A stretch of 44,747 bases of DNA from Clostridia bacterium (lineage in GTDB: Bacteria; Bacillota; Peptococcia; Peptococcales; BICA1-8). Position 1 is the stretch's first letter. Every line of letters starts with the position of its first letter. Both the position numbers and the translations under genes were made by a program. Shown piece after piece: positions 33,618-42,395 of this stretch. The stretch spans positions 1 to 44,747 of the forward strand of contig JASKKI010000013.1 of NCBI GenBank assembly GCA_030154225.1, given 5' to 3'. The notes below the pieces were generated by a model, which saw only the letters and a program-made list of their open reading frames with translations, was not told where the DNA came from and ran no database searches.

Positions 33618-34226
33618 GTGGAATCATTTCGAGTAGAAGGTTGTAGAGGGTTAAATGGATGTCGACGGGCAGTAGCAGATACTAGTATACTTAAAGAGAT
33701 GATAGAAAAAACATTTGCCGAGATAAATTTTCATTCCAAAAGAAGAAAACAACTGGGATCTGGTTTTAAGGAGCATCATGTATTTAAAGTATGTCTGGCA
33801 GGGTGTGCTAATTGCTGTTCACAACCTCAAATAAAAGATTTTGGTCTCATCGCTAAAGCACTTCCTGAATTTAATAACAAATCATGTAATTTCTGTGGCG
33901 CCTGTTGTAAAGCTTGTAAAGAGCTGGGATTAAAAATAGATAGAGATACATTAATTTTTGATAAAGAGAAATGCTTAGGCTGTGGTGATTGTTGGCGAGT
34001 ATGCCCAAATAACGCAATTAAGCCTACTACAGTGGTCTGGCGGCTATTGTTAGGTGGTAAACTAGGTAGACATCCCCAACTTACTCAGGAGATAACAGAA
34101 GTAGATGAAAAGGAAGTACTGGAACACCTCCGGAAATCTTTAAAATTAGTGCTGGAAGCGGACAATCCTAAAAAAAGATTTGCTGATTTATTAAAAGAAA
34201 AAAGTATAAGCAAAAAAGGAATCTAA
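33618..34226 (+). CDS. Small siroheme (low-molecular-weight sulfite reductase-like) protein with a 2x[4Fe-4S] domain
   Basis: A 202-residue protein with the siroheme/[4Fe-4S] signature in compressed form: Cys9-x5-Cys15, then Cys59-x3-Cys63. Two further ferredoxin motifs follow (CNFCGACCKAC at 90-100, CLGCGDCWRVCP at 119-130). It corresponds to about half of a normal sulfite or nitrite reductase, like the small assimilatory-type sulfite reductases of Desulfovibrio and Methanosarcina. Sulfite or nitrite reduction is possible; the physiological substrate is unknown. The GTG start has AAGGAGG upstream. It is divergent from hcp and may share its control region. Confidence 0.72.
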   Translation: MESFRVEGCRGLNGCRRAVADTSILKEMIEKTFAEINFHSKRRKQLGSGFKEHHVFKVCLAGCANCCSQPQIKDFGLIAKALPEFNNKSCNFCGACCKACKELGLKIDRDTLIFDKEKCLGCGDCWRVCPNNAIKPTTVVWRLLLGGKLGRHPQLTQEITEVDEKEVLEHLRKSLKLVLEADNPKKRFADLLKEKSISKKGI

Positions 34227-34251
34227 ATAAGATAAGAGGGGAGGGGAAGGA

Positions 34252-35445
34252 ATGAGGTTAAAATTAAAAGTCATTTATCTATTACTATTATTATATTTTT
34301 CCCTGGCTCCTTCCGCCCAAGGTGCGGTTTTGTTACAACGGGTTCATTTAAAAGCTGTGGGCGATATAATGGTCCATGATGTTCAATACCGGTCAGCTTA
34401 TAACTGGCAGGATAATACTTATGATTTTATGCCTATGTTTGAACCTGTTCAAGAGGAATTAAAGGCTGACATTCTAGTAGGAAATTTAGAGACTACTCTC
34501 AGTGGATCTGAACTTGGTTACTCTAGTTATCCACGTTTTAATAGTCCCGATAATATTGCAGAAACCCTTAAAAAGTTAGGCTTTGATTTATTATTTACAG
34601 CTAATAATCATTGTTTGGATAGAGGAGAACTTGGCTTAAAACGTACACTTGAAATTTTGGATAAAAATAATATTCAACATACTGGAACCTTTGTCAATAA
34701 TACGGAAAGGGATAAACCAACAATAATTACTACTAATGGAATTTCCTTTGGTTTTCTAAATTACACCTATGGTACCAATGGTTTAAATCCACCAAAAGGT
34801 AAAGAATATTTGGTTAATTATCTTGAATTAGAAAAAATTAAAGTTGATATAAGTAATTTACGTCCTTTAGTAGATATGATTGTTATAGGTTTGCATTTTG
34901 GTAATGAATACTGGCGGGAACCTACCCAGGAACAAAAGAATCTAGTTCATGAGCTTGCTAGAGCCGGTGCAGATATTATTTTAGGGACCCATCCCCATGT
35001 GCTTCAACCTTTTGAATTTATAGTAACAGAACATGGAAAAACCTTTGTTGTTTATTCTCTAGGTAACTTTGTTTCGGGCCAGAAACAAAGATATCGAGAC
35101 AGTGGTGCAATCCTAAATTTAGTTATTGAAAAGTCATTATTAGATAGACGACCGAAAATTGTTAAGGTAGACTATACTCCTGTTTGGGTGAGGCGTTATG
35201 TTTTGCAGAAAAGGTTACAAATGGAAGTAATCCCAGTCAAAGCAAATTTTCGGCTTAAATACCCACTTACTGATTTAGAATATAAAAAACTGGCCCAGGT
35301 GGAGCGAGATGTGCAGGAGATATGGAAACCTTTTAATAATGATAATAAAATTAATAATTTACTTGGTATTTGGGCTAATAATTATTTATCAGTCATAGAT
35401 CCCAAATCCTGGTTAACTATTTTAATAAAATCAGCCCTAAATTAA
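34252..35445 (+). CDS. CapA-family metallophosphatase-like protein
   Basis: A 397-residue protein with an N-terminal signal peptide. The CapA/PgsA calcineurin-like fold is shown by AVGDIMVHD, ADILVGNLETTLSG, TANNHCLDRGELGL, IGLHFGNEYW, ADIILGTHPHVLQ and VYSLGNFVSGQ, which carry the expected metal-binding Asp, Asn and His residues. CapA homologues are tied to poly-gamma-glutamate or other surface polymers, but no capB or capC is nearby. It begins 25 bases after the siroheme gene with GGGGAGGGG upstream. Confidence 0.85.
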   Translation: MRLKLKVIYLLLLLYFSLAPSAQGAVLLQRVHLKAVGDIMVHDVQYRSAYNWQDNTYDFMPMFEPVQEELKADILVGNLETTLSGSELGYSSYPRFNSPDNIAETLKKLGFDLLFTANNHCLDRGELGLKRTLEILDKNNIQHTGTFVNNTERDKPTIITTNGISFGFLNYTYGTNGLNPPKGKEYLVNYLELEKIKVDISNLRPLVDMIVIGLHFGNEYWREPTQEQKNLVHELARAGADIILGTHPHVLQPFEFIVTEHGKTFVVYSLGNFVSGQKQRYRDSGAILNLVIEKSLLDRRPKIVKVDYTPVWVRRYVLQKRLQMEVIPVKANFRLKYPLTDLEYKKLAQVERDVQEIWKPFNNDNKINNLLGIWANNYLSVIDPKSWLTILIKSALN

Positions 35446-35469
35446 AATTAAAAATGTTCTTTACTATTA

Positions 35470-35510
35470 CTCCTTTGCATACAATTTTTATGGGCAAAGG
35501 AGGATTTTTT
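35470..35510 (+). promoter_or_regulatory. Hairpin that traps the Shine-Dalgarno of the VanW gene, with T-run
   Basis: CTCCTTTGC (35470-35478) pairs exactly with GCAAAGGAG (35494-35502). The 3' arm is itself the AAAGGAGG ribosome site of the next gene, and TTTTTT (35505-35510) runs up to its ATG. It is at once a terminator for the CapA-like gene and a possible translational or transcriptional switch. Confidence 0.65.
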
Positions 35511-36788
35511 ATGCCAAAAAAGGTGTGGGTTAAAATTTTTTTTAGCATATCTATTTTTTCTGTTTTGCTAATATCCGGCTATGCTACCTCAGGTATTATT
35601 CCAACAAATGTTTTTATGGAGGAGATAGATATAAGCGGGTTAAGTATTGAAAAAGCGGGGAAAAAGGTTCAAGATAACCTTAGTAAAATTTTTTTCACTT
35701 ATAAAACTTTTAGTTGTTCATTATCTCCTGAGGAACTGGGAATAAATATAGATTATCATAAATCATTTAACAATTTAAAGAATAGAACAATTTGGCAAAA
35801 GGTTCTTATGAATTTTCAAGAGACTCATTTTGTTCTAGAAAAAACTTATGATGAAAATAAAATGGAAGATGCCTTAATAGCAATATCTAATGGAGTTAGC
35901 ATTCCCCCAAAAGATGCTTATTTGGAAATGGAGGGTACAAAAATAGTCGAGAAGCCGGGAACATGGGGTACTAAAGTAGATATAGAGCTATTAAAATCCA
36001 TAATCATTAAAGGTAATTTAAAGAATAAATATCTTATTCCAGTAAGGTCAGTTGAGCCAAAAATAACAGTTGCTGATTTAAAAGAACTAAAACCCAATAT
36101 TTTGCTTGCCCAATATACTACAAAATTTGTCAAAAATCCTAATCGTACCGAAAACATTAGAATCGCCTGTGAGGCTATTAAAAAAACTTTAATACCACCT
36201 GGTGAAATTTTTTCCTTTAACCAGGTGGTTGGTCCCCGTGAAGAAGAGAAAGGGTATTTAAATGCTATGGTAATTTTAGGTGGAGATTTTATTCCCGGTA
36301 TAGGTGGAGGTATTTGCCAGGTTTCCAGTACTCTTTATAATGCAGTATTACTAGCGGGATTAGAAATAGTGGAAAGATATCCCCATAGTTTAAGAATAGA
36401 TTATGTACCATTAGGAAGAGATGCAACTGTTACTTATGGAATTAAAGATTTCAAATTTAAAAATAATACTCCTGGTTACTTATTAATAGATTACAATATT
36501 GTTGGGCAAGAACTTACTCTATCAATTTATGGAACTAAGGATTGGACTGAAACAATAAAAGTAATAGATATACCACATCATATTATAAAAATTATTGAAG
36601 CACCTGTTCAAACTATTATCTCAACAGGATTAGCGCCAGGGGAAAGTAAGGTGAAAAGTTCGGGACGTCCTGGCTATGTTGTAAATACATTTAGAATTAT
36701 AGAAATAAAGGGTAAGCCCCAGAAAGAATTTTTAGCAAAAGATTATTATCAACCTGTTCCCCGGGTGATAGAAAAAGCCGCTTTTTAA
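35511..36788 (+). CDS. VanW family protein with C-terminal G5 domain
   Basis: A 425-residue envelope protein. A signal or anchor helix (about 5-27) precedes a peptidoglycan-binding-like region, then the VanW domain (NRTENIRIACEAI, GEIFSFNQVVGPR, GGGICQVSSTLYNA, RYPHSLRIDYVPLGRDATV). The last 75 residues resemble a G5 domain. VanW proteins are widespread in Clostridia, sit at the cell wall and lack a proven activity. The ATG at 35511 is fixed by the AAAGGAGG site; an in-frame ATG at 35454 lacks one. Confidence 0.85.
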   Translation: MPKKVWVKIFFSISIFSVLLISGYATSGIIPTNVFMEEIDISGLSIEKAGKKVQDNLSKIFFTYKTFSCSLSPEELGINIDYHKSFNNLKNRTIWQKVLMNFQETHFVLEKTYDENKMEDALIAISNGVSIPPKDAYLEMEGTKIVEKPGTWGTKVDIELLKSIIIKGNLKNKYLIPVRSVEPKITVADLKELKPNILLAQYTTKFVKNPNRTENIRIACEAIKKTLIPPGEIFSFNQVVGPREEEKGYLNAMVILGGDFIPGIGGGICQVSSTLYNAVLLAGLEIVERYPHSLRIDYVPLGRDATVTYGIKDFKFKNNTPGYLLIDYNIVGQELTLSIYGTKDWTETIKVIDIPHHIIKIIEAPVQTIISTGLAPGESKVKSSGRPGYVVNTFRIIEIKGKPQKEFLAKDYYQPVPRVIEKAAF

Positions 36789-36806
36789 AAGCGGCTTAAT
36801 TTTTTT
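36775..36806. terminator. Bidirectional terminator between vanW-like and znuB-like genes
   Basis: AAGCCGCTTTT pairs with AAAAGCGGCTT, with A/T-runs on both sides. It spans both stop codons of the convergent genes. Confidence 0.85.
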
Positions 36807-37588
36807 ACAAATAAAACAACTATTAAAATTAAAAGGGAAATCACTATGATGGTTCCACCGGGGGGCCAATTAAAATAAAAGGATGAAATCAAACCGAAAA
36901 AAACACTTAAAAGAGCAAATAAAATAGAAAAAAAACTCGTTTGCTTAAAACTTCTGGCTATCTGAATACTAGTAGCAACAGGGATAGTCATTAAAGCAGA
37001 AATTAATAATATACCTGTAACTTTTATAGAGACTGCTACAGTCATAGCCGTTAACAACATAAAAAGAATATTTATAAAATTTACTGGTATTCCGTTTAAT
37101 CTAGCAGCTTCTTCATCAAATGCTATAAAAAAAAGTTTATTATAAAAAACGATCATAAAAGTTAAAATTATCAACGATATAATTAAAATAATAAATAAGT
37201 CAAAGGGAGAAATAGCAATTATACTACCAAACAAGTAACTCATGACATTTGCAGTATTACTTCCACCTATAGTTATTAAAATAATTCCTATCCCCAAACC
37301 GCCCGCCATGATGATAGCGATTGCTATTTCAGCAAATTTACTATAAGTCTTTCTTAATAAATCTATTAAAAGACTGGCTGTCATTGTCGAAATTAAGGCT
37401 GTTATTGTTGGGTTTAGTCCTAGAATTAAACCAGTTGCTATACCTGCCATAGAAACATGAGCTAAAGCATCCCCAATCATAGATAATCTCCGTAAAACTA
37501 AAAACATACCCATTAGAGGGCAAACTATTCCTATGGCAAAACCGGATAGTAAAGCTCTTTGCATAAAGCTATAATCTAAAAAATCCAT
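36785..37588 (-). CDS. znuB: Metal (zinc/manganese-type) ABC transporter permease
   Basis: A 267-residue membrane protein with about eight hydrophobic segments, matching the ABC-3 family (ZnuB/MntB/TroC). Diagnostic stretches are GMFLVLRRLSMIGDALAHVSMAGIA and DEEAARLNGIPV. The ATG at 37588 has GGGGAGG upstream; upstream in-frame codons extend into znuC and lack a site. Zinc and manganese permeases cannot be told apart by eye. No substrate-binding protein gene is adjacent. Confidence 0.87.
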   Translation of the reverse strand: MDFLDYSFMQRALLSGFAIGIVCPLMGMFLVLRRLSMIGDALAHVSMAGIATGLILGLNPTITALISTMTASLLIDLLRKTYSKFAEIAIAIIMAGGLGIGIILITIGGSNTANVMSYLFGSIIAISPFDLFIILIISLIILTFMIVFYNKLFFIAFDEEAARLNGIPVNFINILFMLLTAMTVAVSIKVTGILLISALMTIPVATSIQIARSFKQTSFFSILFALLSVFFGLISSFYFNWPPGGTIIVISLLILIVVLFVKKLSRF

Positions 37589-37607
37589 ATTTCCTCCCCA
37601 GTTAAAA

Positions 37608-38318
37608 CTAGTGATTATGATACATGACATGATTTTTAAAATTAACAGGACAGTGGAGATGGATACTTCCCTTCTCAACACATACTAGAAGGTCAATTTC
37701 TTCTTTTAACCACCGTAAATCATGGGTAATCATTATTATGGTAGTACCTCTATCATTTAATTCTTTTAGAGTATTAAATATTAATTTGATAGAAGTTTGA
37801 TCAATTCCTACAAATGGTTCATCTAAAATTAAAATTTCAGGTTCAGTAATAAGGGTACGCGCTAAAAATACCCTTTGTTGCTGTCCCCCGGATAGATTTC
37901 CAATTAATGATTTTTTATAAGACAATAAGTCTACCAGGCTTAAAGCTCGTTCAATCTTTTTTTGAATATTCCCGGTGATTTTAGGTAGAAATGATTTTGA
38001 CAGTAAGGGGGCTGCTATAACTTCTTCTACAGTTGCAGGAAAACTACTATTAAACGAAGCAGCTTTTTGAGATATATAACCTATTTTTGACCAGTCTTGA
38101 AAATTTTCTAAAGCCTGCCCATTAATAAGTATTTTACCCCGGGAAGGTTTTAGGAGACCAAGAATTAATTTAATCAAGGTGCTTTTTCCAGCTCCATTTG
38201 GTCCAAAAATTCCAACAAATTGCTTCTTTTGGATATTTAATGTAACATTATTTATAATTGGTTTTTGAGAAGGATAAGCAAAGGAAATATTATTGATATA
38301 AATAGCTGATTTTTCCAT
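37608..38318 (-). CDS. znuC: Metal ABC transporter ATP-binding protein
   Basis: A 236-residue ABC ATPase with GPNGAGKSTL, the signature LSGGQQQRVFLARTL, Walker B ILILDEPFVGID and the switch His in MITHD. It pairs with the ABC-3 permease 19 bases downstream. The ATG at 38318 follows GGGGAAA; an upstream in-frame ATG at 38381 would put coding sequence over the promoter and operator and is rejected. Confidence 0.88.
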   Translation of the reverse strand: MEKSAIYINNISFAYPSQKPIINNVTLNIQKKQFVGIFGPNGAGKSTLIKLILGLLKPSRGKILINGQALENFQDWSKIGYISQKAASFNSSFPATVEEVIAAPLLSKSFLPKITGNIQKKIERALSLVDLLSYKKSLIGNLSGGQQQRVFLARTLITEPEILILDEPFVGIDQTSIKLIFNTLKELNDRGTTIIMITHDLRWLKEEIDLLVCVEKGSIHLHCPVNFKNHVMYHNH

Positions 38319-38351
38319 AGTTTTTTCCCCATTAAGAATATTTCTTATGTA

Positions 38352-38381
38352 ATTATAATTACCCTTTATGACTATAGTCAA
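38352..38381 (-). promoter_or_regulatory. znuCB promoter with palindromic operator over the -35
   Basis: On the minus strand TTGACT and TATAAT are 18 bases apart. The perfect palindrome TGACTATAGTCA (38369-38380) covers the -35. A second short palindrome, TTAGACTAA, lies at 38408-38416. A metal-responsive repressor (Zur, MntR or DtxR type) would fit. Confidence 0.55.
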
Positions 38382-38462
38382 ACATTTATCTATTTATTTT
38401 AATTACGTTAGACTAATCACGAGTATTGTGAAAAATATATATTTATAGAGGGAGGCCAAAAA

Positions 38463-39053
38463 ATGTCCTTTGAAAAAGGGTATGTACAAGTTTACACTGG
38501 AAATGGTAAAGGCAAGACAACAGCAGCTATTGGATTGGCTATTCGAGCCCTGGGAGCCGGAAAAAGGGTTTTGTTTTTACAGTTTATGAAAGCTAAATCT
38601 TACAGTGAGCATAAAATTCTACCTAATATTTCACAAAATCTTACACTGGAAACTTTAGGTAAACCTTTTTTTGTTGCCCGTAAAGAAGATTTAGATCCTG
38701 CAACTTTAGCGAAATGGCAGGATAAATGTGTAATTTTTGAGCCGGGTAATCCACCCCAGGAATACATTAAGTTAATGAAAAAAGGGATTGTTATGGCTCA
38801 AAAAGCGGTAACCAATGGAGAATATGACCTGGTTATTTTAGATGAAATCAACGTTGCTATGTTTTTTGAACTTATTAATATTGAGGATGTGGTAGAAATT
38901 ATTGAAAATAAAGCAGCCCATGTTGAATTGGTTCTTACCGGTAGAAATTGTCCAGAAAAAATTTTAGATAAAGCTAATTTAGTTACAGAAATGAGGGAAA
39001 TAAAACATTATTATCAGGAAGGTGTAGAAGCCAGGATGGGAATAGAAAATTAA
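38463..39053 (+). CDS. cobO: Cob(I)yrinic acid a,c-diamide adenosyltransferase (CobO/BtuR)
   Basis: A 196-residue P-loop protein with GNGKGKTTAAIGLAIRA, LFLQFMK, YDLVILDEINVA and VELVLTGRNCP, the standard CobO/CobA/BtuR pattern. It transfers adenosyl from ATP to Co(I) corrinoids in B12 synthesis or salvage. GGGAGGCC precedes the ATG. No other cobalamin genes are nearby. It is divergent from znuCB and closed by its own terminator. Confidence 0.93.
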   Translation: MSFEKGYVQVYTGNGKGKTTAAIGLAIRALGAGKRVLFLQFMKAKSYSEHKILPNISQNLTLETLGKPFFVARKEDLDPATLAKWQDKCVIFEPGNPPQEYIKLMKKGIVMAQKAVTNGEYDLVILDEINVAMFFELINIEDVVEIIENKAAHVELVLTGRNCPEKILDKANLVTEMREIKHYYQEGVEARMGIEN

Positions 39054-39082
39054 AAGACCGAATAAAATCGGTCTTATTTTTT
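39054..39082 (+). terminator. Terminator after cobO
   Basis: AAGACCGA (39054-39061) pairs with TCGGTCTT (39068-39075), followed by A and six T residues. Confidence 0.8.
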
Positions 39083-39928
39083 GGCTATTGCACCTAATAT
39101 TTTTTTTGTGATTAGAAATTTTCCAGGTATGGTGGGTTTAATTAAAGAAATAAATTCTTCTAGTAAATGGGGTTCTTGAAAATCTAATATTTGATCCCAA
39201 GCGGCTAAAAGTCCAGTTAATCTAGCCCAGCTACTTACTTCAATAGGGGACTGGAAATTGTAATCTTGTGATTTATTCCAGACAATTGTTTGCTTGAAAT
39301 TGGTTTCATTAAAATATTTAGTTAATTCATGGGAATCTGATGGTAAAAATGTTTTAGGTAGCACAAGGTTAATTTGATTTATATTATTAGCTATTAACTT
39401 ACTAATAGCATCATTAATCTCGAATTCGCTATTATTTGTTTCAGTTAAGAGAGCTAATTTTCCATCTGGTTTTAGAATCCTTAAAACTTTTGAAAATAAT
39501 TCCCTGAAATTATTAAATTTTAATGACCAGTTTAGAAATACGACATCATAGGAATTATCAGGCATTAATTCCAAAATTGCTTGAAAATTACCATGTTCTA
39601 ATTTAAGATTAGAATTTTCGGAAAGGGTTTTTCGTGCTTCATAAATCATACCCGTAGAAATATCAATTCCGTGATAAAAAATAGGAGAGTATTTAGTATA
39701 TAATAGTTTTCCAAACCAACCGGTACCACAACCTAGATCTAATACTGTTTTGTTATTTACTCCGCCTAGTAAATTAAGTAATTGGAGATAACAATCTGTT
39801 AATTGATAATTAAAGTTTTTTGAATAATCTTTACTTATTTTATCATAGCTGGAGGCTAAATTTTGGACAGTAAAGTTCTTTCTTTTCACTTTTAATAAAG
39901 TTTGTTTTAATTGGGAACTTAATACCAT
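39074..39928 (-). CDS. SAM-dependent methyltransferase
   Basis: A 284-residue class I methyltransferase. Motif I is VLDLGCGTGWFG, followed by HGIDISTGMI, NSYDVVFLNWSLKF and LKPDGKLALLTE. The organisation is like BioC/UbiE-type enzymes; a BioC (malonyl-ACP methyltransferase) role is possible, but no bio genes are present. The ATG at 39928 has AAGGAG 8 bases upstream; the in-frame TTG at 39946 does not. Substrate unknown. Confidence 0.75.
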   Translation of the reverse strand: MVLSSQLKQTLLKVKRKNFTVQNLASSYDKISKDYSKNFNYQLTDCYLQLLNLLGGVNNKTVLDLGCGTGWFGKLLYTKYSPIFYHGIDISTGMIYEARKTLSENSNLKLEHGNFQAILELMPDNSYDVVFLNWSLKFNNFRELFSKVLRILKPDGKLALLTETNNSEFEINDAISKLIANNINQINLVLPKTFLPSDSHELTKYFNETNFKQTIVWNKSQDYNFQSPIEVSSWARLTGLLAAWDQILDFQEPHLLEEFISLIKPTIPGKFLITKKILGAIAKK

Positions 39929-40003
39929 TCTTTGGACTCCTTGCAATAAATGTAATCATTTATTATTTCTCTAATTTTAGAAAAATCCCTTCCTAAGTTT
40001 TAA

Positions 40004-40037
40004 ATAAAAAAAGCGTGACTCATTAGATCACGCTTTT
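40004..40037 (-). terminator. Terminator after the M23 peptidase gene
   Basis: AAAAGCGTGA pairs with TCACGCTTTT around a 9-base loop. Read on the minus strand it is followed by a T-run. Confidence 0.8.
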
Positions 40038-40041
40038 CGCC

Positions 40042-41184
40042 TCATTTTCTTAAATAGGGCATGGGGTTAACATGGTCTCCGTTAATTCTAACCTCGAAAT
40101 GGATATGGGGACCGGTACTCCAACCGGAAGTACCAATTTTACCTACAGGTTCATTACGTTTAACATAATCTCCCACTTTAACCAGGTATTTTGAAAGGTG
40201 AGGATACATGGTTGCCATTCCACCACCATGATCAACTATTATCGTATGTCCATAACCTCCACGCCAGCCTGTATAAATAACCTTTCCATTTGCTGCTGCA
40301 ATAGCATTAGAACCATAGGGAGCAGCTATGTCAACACCGGTATGAAAACGCCGTGATTTTAAAATGGGATGAAATCTCCACCCATAGGGTGAAGTAATCC
40401 GGTAATAACCGGGAGTTGGCCATTGCAACCAACCTGGTCTTACTCCCCCTAGTGACTGTAATCTTCTAATTTCTGATGCTATTTGTTTGGATTGTTCTTC
40501 TAATTCATCCAACATTCTTTCATAGGCTTCTTTTTGGGATTCTATTTTTTTAACCAGGTCTTGTCTTCTGGCACTAGCAATTTGAAGCTGTTGTCGTTTC
40601 TTTTCCCGGGAATTTTTTAAGACCAGGAGTTCTTGCTTTTTATTTTCTAAATCGGTTTTTTGTTTCTCTAATACTATCCTTTCGGCTTCTAATGCCGCTA
40701 ATAAATTGGTATCATTATTGGCTATTCTTTTTAAAAGTTCAAATCTAGTTAAGAAATCTGTAAGACTTGTAGATTGAAAAAGTACTTCTAAAAAATTCAC
40801 ATCTCCTTGTTGGTAAATTTGTCTTAAACGATTTTCTAAAATTTTTGTTCTTTCACTTAATTCTTCTTCTTTAAGATTTATATCTTTTTGGGTATTAGCA
40901 ATATATTTTTCGGCAATAACTAATTTATTTTCTAGAGTTTCAATTTCATCAGTTGTTTTTTCCATACTTCTATTTAAGGATTGAAGTTCGGAAAGGGTTT
41001 TTTGCTTCTCCTGTTCTTTTTGTTTAATTTTTGACTCTGTTTCCTTAATCTTTTTATCTATTTGTTCTTGTTGCCTGTAGAAAGTATCTAATTCCGAGCT
41101 ACTAGCTGGTAAAACTATATTAAATGTAAGTGAACAAATTAAAATAATGTTGACAAGTATTAGTATTTTACTTCTTCTGGCCAC
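40042..41184 (-). CDS. Coiled-coil M23 peptidase (EnvC-like murein hydrolase)
   Basis: A 380-residue exported protein. A signal peptide (about 1-29) is followed by a long coiled coil rich in Glu, Lys and Gln (about 35-240) and a C-terminal M23 domain (about 265-380). Zinc ligands are visible in FHTGVD and HIHFEV. Such proteins cleave peptidoglycan cross-links or activate amidases during division or sporulation. The family is LytM/EnvC. It is monocistronic. Confidence 0.9.
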   Translation of the reverse strand: MARRSKILILVNIILICSLTFNIVLPASSSELDTFYRQQEQIDKKIKETESKIKQKEQEKQKTLSELQSLNRSMEKTTDEIETLENKLVIAEKYIANTQKDINLKEEELSERTKILENRLRQIYQQGDVNFLEVLFQSTSLTDFLTRFELLKRIANNDTNLLAALEAERIVLEKQKTDLENKKQELLVLKNSREKKRQQLQIASARRQDLVKKIESQKEAYERMLDELEEQSKQIASEIRRLQSLGGVRPGWLQWPTPGYYRITSPYGWRFHPILKSRRFHTGVDIAAPYGSNAIAAANGKVIYTGWRGGYGHTIIVDHGGGMATMYPHLSKYLVKVGDYVKRNEPVGKIGTSGWSTGPHIHFEVRINGDHVNPMPYLRK

Positions 41185-41297
41185 TTACTAACACTCTCCT
41201 TTAATTCTATCTAGAACTTTTTTCGACATGGAAAGATTATTTCCTCTTTACTTTTTGTGGAATTTCCAGAATTTTAGCAAGAAATTTTATCTATTAA

Positions 41298-41326
41298 TTG
41301 AGGTGTGTAATTTAGTGTCGTATAAT
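41298..41326 (+). promoter_or_regulatory. Sigma-A promoter of the AlbA_2-domain gene
   Basis: TTGAGG (41298-41303) and TATAAT (41321-41326) are separated by 17 bases. They lie about 90 bases upstream of the start codon at 41424. Confidence 0.55.
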
Positions 41327-41423
41327 AAAGTAAAAAGGTAAATAATGTAATTGTTTTGAATTAGCATATTTAACAATTATTAATAATATGAATATCTTAG
41401 ATATAGTTGTAGGGGGATAAAAA

Positions 41424-42326
41424 ATGAATATTGATAAAGCCAAAGATTGGACCCTTAAAGACATTGAATTAATTATTCAAAATAATATTTTAGAAAATAA
41501 ACAATTAGAATTTAAAGCTTGTGATGCTTTAAAAGATGAATATAAAGATGAGATAAGTAAAGATGTGTCTAGTTTTGCCAATTCTGCAGGTGGTGTTATT
41601 ATTTATGGCATCAAGGAGTTAGAGGAAGGAAGAACCATAAGACTTGAATTAGATGAAGGATATGATATTAATGATCGTATTAATAAGGAATGGTTAGAGA
41701 ATGTAATTTACTCACGGATTAGTCCAAAAATCGAGGGCATTTATATAAATCCTATTGAAATAAAAAATGGGAAAGTTATTTATGTTGTCATTATACCTCA
41801 AAGTACAACAGCCCATATGGCCGGTAATTATCGTTATTATAAACGAAGGAATTTTAAATCTGAACCTATGGAAGACTATGAAGTTCGAGATGTTATGAAT
41901 AGGCAAAAAAAACCTGATTTACAGATCCGTCTAACTGTTCCCCGGGAAATTCCTCAGGATAGTAACTACACGTTTCGTGTATTAGTGAGAAATACTGGTG
42001 TAATTATGGTGAAATATTTTGCTGTACGAATTTGTATTCCAGAACAATTAATCGATAAACGAAATTTTAAAAGTGGTAGGAGAACTACAATTAATGGGAT
42101 ATTTTACAGGGAATATGCAAAACAAGGTGGGTTTAGACAATTTGTGTTTCCTGGATTTCATATATTTTTAGAAAATAATTTTTTACCACCCTTATCAGCT
42201 TTAAAAAGTTTAGAGAAAAAGGATTTGTTAATTTATTGGACAATATATATGGACTACAATAATCCGCAAACAGGTTATGTGAAACTGGATAAAATAATCG
42301 GGAACAGGATTTTAGTAGATAACTAG
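41424..42326 (+). CDS. AlbA_2 (Schlafen-like) domain protein
   Basis: A 300-residue protein. Residues about 15-160 match the AlbA_2 putative nucleic-acid or ATP-binding domain: LEFKACDAL, SSFANSAGGVIIYGI, ISPKIEGIYI and YYKRRNFKSEPM. The last 130 residues are beta-rich and unrecognised. AlbA_2 proteins include transcription factors and defence-associated proteins. Nothing defence-like surrounds it. AGGGGG precedes the ATG. Confidence 0.72.
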   Translation: MNIDKAKDWTLKDIELIIQNNILENKQLEFKACDALKDEYKDEISKDVSSFANSAGGVIIYGIKELEEGRTIRLELDEGYDINDRINKEWLENVIYSRISPKIEGIYINPIEIKNGKVIYVVIIPQSTTAHMAGNYRYYKRRNFKSEPMEDYEVRDVMNRQKKPDLQIRLTVPREIPQDSNYTFRVLVRNTGVIMVKYFAVRICIPEQLIDKRNFKSGRRTTINGIFYREYAKQGGFRQFVFPGFHIFLENNFLPPLSALKSLEKKDLLIYWTIYMDYNNPQTGYVKLDKIIGNRILVDN

Positions 42327-42395
42327 AAAGAAATCAGAAGGAGAAATTTAAAATAGAGCGAAATAGTATTCAATTTAAAAATGGAGGCAATATAA

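Noticed and set aside
41424-42326. AlbA_2-domain gene as part of a defence system
   Set aside because: No nuclease, toxin, helicase or other defence gene is near; the neighbours are housekeeping.
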